From Plotosus lineatus (taxonomy: Eukaryota; Chordata; Actinopteri; Siluriformes; Plotosidae): 64,000 nucleotides of DNA. Below the pieces are notes generated by a model. The model was given only the letters and a program-made list of their open reading frames with translations. It was not told the origin of the DNA and made no database searches. Position numbers and translations under genes: made by a program. The DNA is taken from assembly GCA_024760905.1 (NCBI GenBank), contig CM045729.1, forward strand, positions 58,603,080-58,667,079, read 5' to 3'. Shown here piece after piece: positions 52,363-61,739 of the stretch (its first letter is position 1; each line of letters begins with the position of its first letter).

Positions 52363-54636
52363 TCAGGAGTCGCCACAGCAAATGATCTGCCTCCATCTCT
52401 CCCTATCCTCTGCATCTTCTACTCTTACTCCAACGACCTTCATGTCCGCCTTCACCGCATCCATAAATCTTCTCTTTGGTCTTCCTCTGGGCCTTTTGCC
52501 TGGTAGTTCCAACCTCAGCATCCTATGACCAATATACTCACTATCCCTCCTCTGTACATGTCCAAACCATCTCAATCTAGCCTCTCTGACTTTGTCTCCA
52601 AAACATCTAACATGTGCTGTCCCTCTGATGTACTCATTTCTGATCCTATCCATCCTCGTTACTCCCAAAGAGAACCTCAACATTTTCATCTCTGCTACCT
52701 CCAACTCTGACTCCTGTCTTTTCCCCAGGGCCACTGTCTCTAAACCATACAACATTGCTGGCCTCATCACCGTCTTGTACACTTTTCCTTTCATTCTTGC
52801 CGATACTCTCCTATCACACATCACACCGGACACTTTTCTCCATCCATTCCAACCTGCCTGCACGCGCTTCTTCACCTCTTTTCCACACTCTCCATTGCTC
52901 TGGATTGTTGAGCCTAAGTACTTAAAATCCTCCACCTTCTTTATCTCTGCCCCCTGTAACCTCAAAGTTCCTCTTGGGTCCTTGTCGTTCACACACATGT
53001 ATTCTGTCTTACTAAGACTAACCTTCAATCCCCTCCTTTCCAGGGCATACCTCCACCTCTCTAGATTTTCCTCCACTCGGTCTCTGCTCTCACTACAGAT
53101 CACTATGTCATCTGCAAACATCATAGTCCATGGAGATTCTTGTCTAACCTCATCTGTTAGCCTGTCCATCACCATAGCAAACAAGAAAGGGCTGAGAGCT
53201 GACCCTTGATGCAGTCCCACCTCCACCTTGAACTCTTCTGTCACACCGACAGCACACCTCACCACTGTCTTACATCTATCATACATGTCCTGCACTACTC
53301 TAACATACTTCTCTGCCACTCCAGACTTCCTCATACAATACCACAGTTCTTCTCTTGGCACCCTGTCATATGCTTTCTCCAGATCCACAAAGGCACAATG
53401 CAGCTCCTTCTGACCTTCTCTGTACTTCTCTATTAACATCCTCAAAGCAAACACTGCATCTGTGGTGCTCTTTCTGGGCATGAAACCAAACTGTTGTTCA
53501 CAAATGCTGACCTCTGCCCTTAGTCTTGCTTCCACTATTCTTTCCCATAGCTTCATTGTATGGCTCATCAACTTTATCCCTCTGTAGTTGCCACAACTCT
53601 GTACATCGCCCTTGTTCTTAAAAATGGGCACAAGCACACTTCTCCTCCATTCCTCTGGCATCTGCTCACTTTCTAAGACCTTGTTGAATATTCTTGTCAG
53701 AAAATCTACTGCTACCTCCCTTAGACACTTCCATACCTCAACTGGTATGTCATCAGGGCCAACTGCCTTTCCATTCTTCATCCTCTTCAATGCCCTCCTC
53801 ACTTCTCCCTTACAAATCTTTGCTACTTCCTGCTCCTCAACGGTCACCCCTTCTACTCTTTTTTCTCTCTCATTTTCCTCATTCATCAGCTCTTCAAAGT
53901 ACACTTTCCATCTTCCCAGCACACTTCTGTCATCAGTCAATACATTTCCCTCTCTGTCCTTTATCACTCTAACTTGCTGCACGTCTTTCCCATCTCTATT
54001 TCTCTGCTGTGCTAACCTGTATAGATCATTTTCTCCCTCCTTACTGTTCAACCTATCATACAAGTCATCATACGCCCTCTGTTTGGCCTTTGACACCGCT
54101 ACCTTCGCCTTACGCTGTGTCTCCCTGTACTCCTGTTTACTCTCTTCGGTCCTCTCAATGTCCCACTTCTTCTTGGCTAACCTCTTCTTTTGTACACACT
54201 CCTGCACTTCCTCATTCCACCACCAAGTTTCCTTATCTACTTTCCTTCCAGAGGACACACCAAGTACTCTCCTACCGGTCTCCCTGATCACATTGGTTGT
54301 CCAGTCCTCTGGAAGCACTTCCTGACTACCCAAAGCCTGTTTCAACTCCTCCTTGAAGACAACACGACACTCTTCCTTTTTCAGCTTCCACCACTTTGTC
54401 TTCTGCTCTGCCTTTGCCTTTTTCACCTTTCTCACCATCAGTGTCATCCTGCACACCACCATCCTATACTGTTTGGCAACACTCTCACCCACTACTACTT
54501 TGCAGTCACTGACTTCCTTCAAATTACATCGCCTACACAAGATGTAGTCTACCTGTGTGCTCTTACCTCCGCTTTCATAAGTCACCCTATGCTTCTGTTT
54601 CTTCTTGAAGAAAGTATTCACCACAGCCATTTCCAT
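52363..54636 (-). pseudogene. RTE copy 3 endonuclease end, linker and complete reverse transcriptase
   Basis: 757 codons without a stop. It begins MEMAVVNTFFKKKQKHRVTY and VDYILCRRCNLKEVSDCK (endonuclease C terminus). A linker with WWWNEEVQECVQKKRLAKK and ALKRMKNGKAVGPDDIPVEV follows. RT blocks: EEWRRSVLVPIFKNKGDV, GNYRGIKLMSH, EQQFGFMPRKSTTDAVFAL, CAFVDLEKAYDRVPREELWY, VGLHQGSALSPFLFAMVMDR, MMFADDIVICSES (F-A-D-D), SLSKTEYMCVND and FKYLGSTIQSNGECGKEV. The end is RLRWFGHVQRRDSEYIGHRM to CCGDS. All catalytic motifs are intact. Separated from the first part only by the one-base deletion near 54642. Confidence 0.93.
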
Positions 54637-55464
54637 CCTTTTGCAAAATCGATCAACATCTGTCCTTCTGTGTTCCTGTCCTGGATACCAAACCTGCCCA
54701 TCACTTCCTCGTCCCCTCTGTTGCCTGCACCAACATGTCCATTGAAGTCTGCTCCAATGACCACTCTTTCACCTCTGGGGGTACTCTGCATCACTTCATC
54801 TAACTCACTCCAGAATCTCTCCTTCTCTTCTAGCTTACATCCTGCCTGTGGGGCATAAGCACTAACAACATTGACCATCACGCCTTCAATTTCTAACTTG
54901 AGACTCATCACTCTGTCTGACACTCTTTTCACTTCTAGAACATTCCTGACAAACCCCTCCTTCAAGATGACTCCTACTCCATTTCTCTTCCCATCCACAC
55001 CATTATAAAACAGTTTAAACCCTGCTCCTAAGCTTTTAGCCTTGCTACCTTTCCACCTTGTCTCCTGAACACACAGTATGTCCACCTTCCTCCTCTGCAT
55101 CATGTCAGCCAGCTCCCTATCTTTTCCTTGCATAGTTCCAACATTCAAAGTCCCTACTCTCAGTCCTAGGCTCACGCATTTCCTCTTCTCTCTCTGCCTA
55201 CGGACACGCCTCCCGCCTCTCCTTCTTCGACGTCTTCGACCAACAGTAGTCCAATTTCCATCAGCACCCTGTTGGTTGACAGCACTGATGGCGGTCGTTG
55301 TGAACCCGGGCCTCGACCGATCCGGTATGAATTCTGTATTGATCATTTGCATTTTTTTTTTTGGCAGAAGTTTTACGCCGGATGCCCTTCCTGTCGAACC
55401 CTCTGCATTTATCCGGGCTTGGGACCGGCATAAGGGGGAGAGACACTGGTTAGTGCCCCCCCGC
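54618..55464 (-). pseudogene. RTE copy 3 endonuclease, first part of the long frame
   Basis: An open frame continuing upstream into the leader; the true start is unclear, with a plausible Met at VSLGLRVGTLNVGTM (about 55170) by comparison with copy 5. Motifs: ILCVQETRWKGSKAK, NVVSAYAPQAG, VVIGADFNGHVGAGNRGDEE, all intact. It ends FAKGWKWLW because of a frameshift at about 54642: the run CCTTTTGC has four T where copies 1 and 4 have five, i.e. one base lost. The basic N-terminal tract RRRRRRGGRRVRRQREKRK could bind nucleic acid. Confidence 0.9.
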
Positions 55465-55494
55465 CTCATGGCTGCATTTCTAACCTTTATAGTC

Positions 55495-56559
55495 ATATCT
55501 TTTAAAAATAACAATTTCAAACATTCACTATGATTTATCTGCATTTATTTTGGAAATCCAGAAGAACAATGCTACTTTAAACAGTAACTGGTTGTAACGA
55601 GGGCACATAGTTACTCATACATTTCATTAAGATAATTGTATTTTGTATTAAAATAGACAGAATGCCATAGCTCATTTGTTTGTGAAATAAATTAGTGCCA
55701 GTTTCTGAGAATGAAATGAGGTGAGATGACGCTCTGGTTTGGTTTGACTCCGTAAAGTTGTATTCTGCTTATAAGTGTATAATAAACCAAGAACAAAAAT
55801 TCAACTGTAATTGCTATATTAAATAAGCAAGTCTCTCATAGTACTGAACATGGTGTTTATTTAAATAGTATAATTACAGCGATTGCACAGGTCTACTGCA
55901 CTTCAATTTAAACTGTAGTGTAATTACAACAGGCTGGCTCTTGAACCGCCTGATAGTTAGATAGGGATTTTTAATTTTATTATTATTATTTTATTATTAT
56001 TATTATGTGTAATTTGTCCAAATAAAAAACAAAACAGCCATAGGTTGGATTTTCAAATAAAATTAAGATTTTTATTTATGAAATCAGTTGCTGTATGTAT
56101 TGTGCAATTTGTTTAACACGTATACCACACTGATAATTATTTCTTTGTTACATCACTTTAAAGATGCCCAGGATCGCAGACGAACTGCAGATTCTGTGGG
56201 CATTCTGTGAGCATTGTATGTGTGGTGGATATCATGGTTGCTGTTTGTTGTGTTTTATAACATGGCTAAATTGTCAGAGCCTTCAATGTCTGTCGAAGCT
56301 TTTCATATCACTTATCATAGCAGCCAGCTAGTGTGATTATAAGACCTAAGATCACATCATGGGAGTGGAAACTTGTGAATCTGTGGCTCAAAGTTGAAAG
56401 GCCTTTTTGCCTCAGTGTGAGGAATTGCTTTTTGATTCTTTTGGTCCAAGTTCTGTTTACCCAAAAACATCAAAGCCCATAAAAGGCACGCTAATTCATT
56501 TGAGGAGAAAAACTGACATCAACATGCAGGCAAAGCAAAAGAAAAAAAAACTTGGGAGA
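55495..56559. other. no recognisable feature
   Basis: AT-rich sequence with (TTA/TTAT) runs at 55975-56005. No coding motif. Confidence 0.5.
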
Positions 56560-56930
56560 TGACACTAACTGAAAATAGATGAAATGCTTCCTCTATCAAA
56601 GTTCTGGCACATCGTTCAGCTGAGAGCTTAATAAAAATCCATTTGGCATAGAGGCAGAAGACTCCAGCTCCTCACACCAGAATTAAGGCTCTTCAGACTG
56701 CCCTGAGTTAAGGCCACACATGTTTTTGCCAGAACAGCAGATGTGCGGCTTGAATTAAACACATGAAGTGGCTAGGCGATGGATTACCCAATGATTTGTC
56801 AGTGCAGCATGACAGGATGGCAGACAGCCACTGATTAGTTGAGCTGTGCATTTCTGTTTTTGAGCATGTGTTTGTTTCATCGTCTCAATGCTAATTAATT
56901 TACTAATTAAATGCATGGGCTCCAGTCCCA
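56560..56930. promoter_or_regulatory. possible conserved non-coding regulatory element
   Basis: Stands out as balanced-composition, non-repetitive, non-coding sequence. It ends in a homeodomain-type cluster: GCTAATTAATTTACTAATTA followed by ATGCAT (56890-56915). It contains no recognisable repeat family and no long frame. This texture is common in vertebrate developmental enhancers, but only comparison with other fish would tell. Confidence 0.3.
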
Positions 56931-57687
56931 CAATCCGAGATGTGTTTTATCTCATTCATTTAGTTACTATTAATCTTGTACTCCTTGACCTGAGTGAAAA
57001 CAGTACTGAATGCAGAATGAGCAGAATTGAATTATTGTCAATGTGAAGTTGTAATGAATGTTATCCCATGGCAATAATAATCATTAATTGTTTTAAATTA
57101 TTATTTGTATCTATAATATATAACATGTTTCACTTTAACAAGTGGCAAAATTAGCCAAATAAATGGTAACAGTTTGAAGTGATGAGAAATGTTGCATGAC
57201 ATGTGAACAGCCAAATTAAACAAAATCATTGCAGTATTGTGCACCACTGCATGAACAAAAGATTAAAAAAAAAAAAAACACTTAAAAGGGCTTGTGTTAA
57301 CTGCTCAGATAGTATAAGGATGATGAGCTTCATTGTCTGTAGTGGCTTTACACAACACCTTTCCTAATAAATGGTAAGGCGGCTCAGAAAATATAAGAAA
57401 ATGAATGAAATATCACATCATAACATAATGTGAGCAATCAAATTGTCTTAACAAATTAAGCATGTTCCCCTTCATCTGATCTTAGAAAAAAATATTTTAG
57501 TAATGGAAATTTCCTGCATTAATGCAACGAGTACTACACAATTAGTTGTATAAGGGAAACCAGTTTTAAACTATTTTAAGACATTGGAGATTCCCTGCAT
57601 GCAATGATTGCATGCTTTTGGACGGTAGTGGAAAACCAGAAAACCTGAAAGAAACAAAGTGAAAAATGGAGAGAACATTTTGAAAGA
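56931..57687. other. no recognisable feature
   Basis: AT-rich sequence upstream of RTE copy 6. Confidence 0.5.
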
Positions 57688-57995
57688 GACAATACAGCTG
57701 TGAAGGGGCACAAGCCAGTGTCCACCCTCACGCCGGGCCCAAGCCCGGCTAAATGCAGAGGATTGCGTCAGGAAGGACATACGGTGTAAAACCAATGCCA
57801 AATAAAATATGCGAGTCAAAACAAAGAAATTCCATACCGGATTGGTCGAGGCCCGGGTTAACAACGACCGCCATCAGTGCTGTTAACCAACAGGTTGCTG
57901 GTGGAAATTTGACTAATGTTGGTTGAAGATGTTGAAGAAGTCGAAGAAGGAGAGGTGGGAGGAGTGTCCGTAGGCAGAGAGAGAAGAGGAAAGGC

Positions 57996-58919
57996 ATGAG
58001 TCTAGGACTGAAAGTTGGAACTTTGAATGTTGGAACTGTGACAGCAAAAGGTAGAGAGCTGACTGACATGATGCAGAGGAGGAAGGTGGACATACTGTGT
58101 GTTCAGGAGACCAGGTGGAAAGGTAGCAAGGCTAGAAGCTTAGGAGCAGGGTTTAAGCTGTTTTTTCATGGTGTGAATGGGAAGAGAAATGGAGTAAGAG
58201 TCATCTTGAAGGAGGAGTTTGTCAGGAATGTTCTAGAAGTGAAAAGAGTGTCAGACAGAGTGATGAGTCTCAAGTTAGAAATTGAAGGCGTGATGTTCAA
58301 TGTTGTTAGTGCTTATGCCCCACAAGCAGGATGTGAGCTAGAAGAGAAGGAGAGATTCTGGAGTGAGATAGATGAAGTGATGCAGAGTACTCCCAGAGGT
58401 GAAAGAGTGGTCATTGGTGCAGACTGCAATGGACATGTTGGTGCAGGAAACAGAGGGGACGAGGAACTGATGGGCAGGATTGGTATCCAGGACAGGAACA
58501 CAGAAGGACAGATGTTGATCGATTTTGCAAAAAGGATGGGAATGGCTTTGGTGAATACTTTCTTCAAGAAGAAACAGGAGCATAGGGTGACTTATAAAAG
58601 CAGAGGTAGGAGCACAGAGGTAGACTACATCCTGTGTAGGCGATGTAATTTGAAGGAAGTCAGTGACTGCAAAGTAGTAGTGGGTGAGAGCGTTGCCAAA
58701 CAGCATAGGATGGTGGTGTGCAGGATGACGCTGATGGTAAGGAAGGTGAAGAAGGCAAAGGCAGAGCAGAAGACAAAGTGGTGGAAGCTGAAAAAGGAAG
58801 AGTGTCGGGTTAGTAAGGAGGGAGAAATTGATTATTACAGGTTGGCACAGCAGAGAAATAGAGATGGGAAGGATGTGCAGCAAGTTAGGATGAAAAAGAG
58901 TAGAACAGGTGACCCTTGA
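57996..58919 (+). pseudogene. RTE copy 6 endonuclease
   Basis: 307 codons: MSLGLKVGTLNVGTVTAKGR, ILCVQETRWKGSKARSLGAG, NVVSAYAPQAGCELEEKE and VVIGADCNGHVGAGNRGDEE (usual GADFNGHVG, so the catalytic D-x-N is present). After KKEECRVSKEGEIDYYRL the linker is missing relative to copy 3, because about 250 bases are deleted near 58810. The frame ends with an early stop at 58919. Confidence 0.88.
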
Positions 58920-60250
58920 GGACAAGGAAGTAGCAAAGATTAGTAAGGGTGAAGTAAAGAGGGCATTGAAGAGGATGAAGAATGGAAAGGCAGTTGGTCT
59001 TGATGACATATTGGTGGAGGTATGGAAGTGTCTAGGAGAGGTAGCAGTAGATTTTCTGACAAGAACATTCAACAAGGTCTTAGAGAGTGAGAAGATGCCA
59101 GAGGAATGTAGGAGAAGTGTGATGGTGCCCATTTTTAAGAACAAGGGAGACGTGCAGAGTTGTGGCAACTACAGAAGGATAAAGTTGATGAGCCATACGA
59201 TGAAGTTATGGGAAAGAATAGTGGAAGCTAGACTAAGAGCAGAGCATTTGTGAACAACAGTTTGGTTTCATGCCAAGAAAGAGCACCACAGATGCAGTTT
59301 TTGCTATGAGGATGTTAATAGAGAAGTACAGAGAAGGTCAGAGGAAGCTGCATTGTGCCGTTGTGGATCTGGAGGAAGCATATGACAGGGTGCTGAGGAA
59401 GGAACTGTGGTATTACATGAGGAAGTCTGGAGTGGTATGTTAGAGTGGTGCAGGACATGTATGAGAGATGTAAGACAGTGGTGAGGTGTGCTGTCGGTTT
59501 GACAGAAGAGTTCAAGGTGGAGGTGGGACTGCATCAAGGGTCAGCTCTGAGCCCCTTCTTGTTTGCTATGGTGATGGACAGGCTGACAGACAAAGTTAGA
59601 TAAGATTCCCCATGGACTAAGATATTTGGAGATGACATTGTGATCTGTAGTGAGAGCACAGAACAAGTGTGGGAAAATCTAGAGATGTGGAGGTATGCCC
59701 TGGAAAGGAGGGGAATGAAGGTTAGCCTCAGTAAAACAGAATACGTGTGTGTGAATGACAAAGACCCAAGAGGAACAGTGAGGTTACAGGGAGCAGAGAT
59801 AAGGAAGGTGGACGATTTTAAGTACTTAGGCTCAACAATCCAGAGCAACGGAGAGTGTGGAAAAAAGGTGAAGAAGCATGTACAGGCAGGTTGGAATAGT
59901 TGGAGAAAAGTGTACGGTGTTTATGTGTGATAGGAAGGTATCGGCAAGAATGAAAGGAAAAGTGTACAAGACGGTGTTAAGGCCAGCGATGTTGTATGGT
60001 TTAGAAACAGTCGCCCTGGGGAAAAGACAGGAAGCAGAGCTGGAGGTAGCAGAGATGAAAATGTTGAGGTTCTCTTTGGGAGTAACGAGGATGGATAGGA
60101 TCAGGAATAAGCACATCAGAGGGACAGCACATGTAAGATGTTTTGGAGACAAAGTCAGAGAGGCTAGATTGAGAAGGTTTGCACATGTACAGAGGAGGGA
60201 TAGTGAATATATTGGTAGTAGGATGCTGAGGTTGGAACTACCAGGCAGAA
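58909..60250 (+). pseudogene. RTE copy 6 reverse transcriptase, broken, up to the inserted element
   Basis: Segments: 58909-59253 (ALKRMKNGKAVGLDDILVEV, EECRRSVMVPIFKNKGDV, GNYRRIKLMSH where relatives have GNYRGIKLMSH); about 59260-59640 in other frames, including GLHQGSALSPFLFAMVMD and an altered active-site segment (ATGGATAAG... the FADD box reads FGDD); 59640-59930 (SLSKTEYVCVNDKDPRG, FKYLGSTIQSNGECGKKV); 59878-60250 (GLETVALGKRQEAELEVA, RLRRFAHVQRRDSEYIGSRM). Coding similarity ends at LPGR, where the DNA element begins, and resumes at 61577. Confidence 0.85.
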
Positions 60251-60510
60251 ACAGGTGTGTGATTTTTCCGCGAATTCACGGAATTCAGATTTTTTCATTT
60301 GCCCAGTTTAAAAAAAAAAATCGATTTTTTCAGGCCGAATATGTCAAAATAACCATTCCCACTTTTATTCCGTTCCGAGTTTTGCAAAAAAATTACCTCT
60401 CTTGAAACGTTATTCCTGATTGGCTGATGGCTTTCTAATAGCCAATTGCTGATGTTCAAGCATGTATGTAGACATTCGCGCCACTTCCGATCTGTTCAGC
60501 TATCGAAAGC

Positions 60511-60760
60511 ATGTCGCTGATCCAGAGAAAAGATTCTGCTCGAATCAAAGAAATAGACAAAGTCGTGAAAAACAAGTTTAGGTGGGAATGGATGGAAAAG
60601 GGAACTGCAGCGTTCAATTGCAGGAACATTTGGTGTGCAAGCGAAGATTCCAGAACCCCATGGACTCAACCGTTTGTTTGCCGTTCGATCAGAAACTTCC
60701 GTGCAAAGAAACGACCCAGTGAAACAACCAGTTTCTGTCGCTGATCGAGTAGTTAATTTT
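60511..60760 (+). pseudogene. N-terminal exon remnant of the inserted element's protein
   Basis: Starts MSLIQRKDSARIKEIDKVVK then NKFRWEWMEKGTAAF. About 40 codons in, the frame appears to shift: the other frame from about 60635 reads PEPHGLNRLFAVRSETSVQR then NDPVKQPVSVADRVVNFEV. It ends at GAGGTATGT, a strong 5' splice-site match, so this may be a first exon. Cys residues (NCRNIWCAS) may be the remains of a zinc-binding region. I do not recognise the family with confidence; a hAT-related transposase is one possibility. Confidence 0.45.
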
Positions 60761-61034
60761 GAGGTATGTTTGAGAGTTTTGTTGTCTAGTTTCCGATTAT
60801 ATTTTTCAAATTATTGTGAATGCATGCATGTGTTAGGCATAGGACGTTCAGGTGTTTATTCTGTGAACTGAATCAAATGAGCCGACTCTATGGTCATTGA
60901 ACCATTTTTCTGCTGTTAGAATAAATAAATTATTGCCGCAATAACTCACCAGTAATAACTTATGTAAATAGGCATTTACAGCAGCGGGAGTGTGTGCTCG
61001 TGTAAGTAGCTCATTAATATTGGAAATGTAAAAC

Positions 61035-61200
61035 TATGAATCAACCTCAACCGAAACGCCTCAGCATCCAGAAGGACAACAAACTTTCTAAGGCAGCCTC
61101 CAGAAGGACAGTTCAGGCTGCACAAAAGAGAGCAAGAAAGTGCCATGCTAAAGCACTAAAGACAAAGAAACATCAATTAAAAAAACTTGTCATGTATAGC
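61035..61200 (+). pseudogene. C-terminal basic exon remnant of the inserted element's protein
   Basis: An open stretch reads PKRLSIQKDNKLSKAASRRT, then VQAAQKRARKCHAKALKTKK and HQLKKLVMYSMSCV with a stop. It is strongly basic and coiled-coil-like, as expected for a nucleic-acid-binding C terminus. Together with the N-terminal remnant it suggests that the middle of the gene has been deleted. Confidence 0.4.
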
Positions 61201-61576
61201 ATGTCATGTGTATAGTTTGTTTCCGGATTGTGTTTAAAGACAATGACTGTTGATAATAGTGTTGTGAGGCAGGACATATCTATAAGTGACTATTTGATTT
61301 GTGACTGTGACACTTTTATTAGTGATGGAATCCCACATGATAAACCCACAAGTTGAGGTACAGTATGTATATAGAGATAAGAAATTAAACTTTCTAGAGC
61401 TCTTTCAGTGTCATGAAATGGAAAAGGAAAAGCCTTTTCCCCCTTCTGCAATGCTTAAAACCTAGGAGCTTTGGGGGGAGGAGCTTGGGGGGGGGGGGCT
61501 TTGGGGGTGGGGGCTTCGCCCCTCCAGACCCTGGCTGATTTTCAAATATTTTGGTGATGGTCAAATCCCATGCCTG

Positions 61577-61733
61577 AGAAGGCCCAGAGGAAGACCAAAG
61601 AGACTATTCATGGATGTGGTGAAGGAGGACATTAAGGCAGTTGGTGTAAGAGAAGATGCAGAGGATAGGGTGAGATGGAGGCAGATGATTCGCTGTGGTG
61701 ACCCCTGAAGGGAACAGCCAAAAGGAAAAGAAG
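61577..61733 (+). pseudogene. RTE copy 6 C-terminal end, after the insertion
   Basis: Continues the LINE protein: RRPRGRPKRLFMDVVKEDIK, AVGVREDAEDRVRWRQMIRC and GDP, then the 3' tail. The split LINE is complete on both sides of the insert except for the duplicated AGAA. Confidence 0.85.
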
Positions 61734-61739
61734 ACGATA

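Larger units (their letters stand above)
52333..55477 (-). mobile_element. RTE-type LINE, copy 3, nearly intact
   Basis: Minus-strand, 3,145 bp, with an exact 17-bp duplication. 5' end ATGCAGCCATGAGGCGG, leader with CATCCGGCGTAAAACTTC, a coding region interrupted only once, and the 3' end CGACTCCTGAAGGGAACAG with (GAA)n. It differs little from copy 1 (2623-5775), suggesting both are recent. This is the best candidate in the window for a copy that was active recently. Confidence 0.95.
60251..61576 (+). mobile_element. unassigned DNA transposon-like element inside RTE copy 6
   Basis: A 1,326-bp insert that cleanly splits the LINE between PGR and RPRGRPK. Ends: ACAGGTGTGTGATTTTTCC at the left and, reading back from 61576, CAGGCATGGGATTTGACC at the right (13 of 18 matching). 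AGAA occurs on both sides (60247-60250 and 61577-61580) as a 4-bp target duplication. Interior: a coding remnant at 60511-60752, a GAG|GTATGT splice-donor-like site near 60762, a basic coding-like block near 61040-61195 and a G-rich subterminal stretch (61465-61525). I could not assign a superfamily. Confidence 0.75.
57688..61733 (+). mobile_element. RTE-type LINE, copy 6, interrupted by a 1.3-kb DNA element
   Basis: 5' end ATACAGCTGTGAAGGGG (57688), leader with GTCAGGAAGGACATACGGTG, then endonuclease and RT on the plus strand. The 3' end is GATTCGCTGTGGTGACCCCT and (GAA)-like sequence ending near 61733. Between 60251 and 61576 another element is inserted. The coding region has an internal deletion near 58810 (linker lost) and several frameshifts. 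The flanking duplication is unclear (only AGACAA is shared), consistent with an old insertion. Confidence 0.88.
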
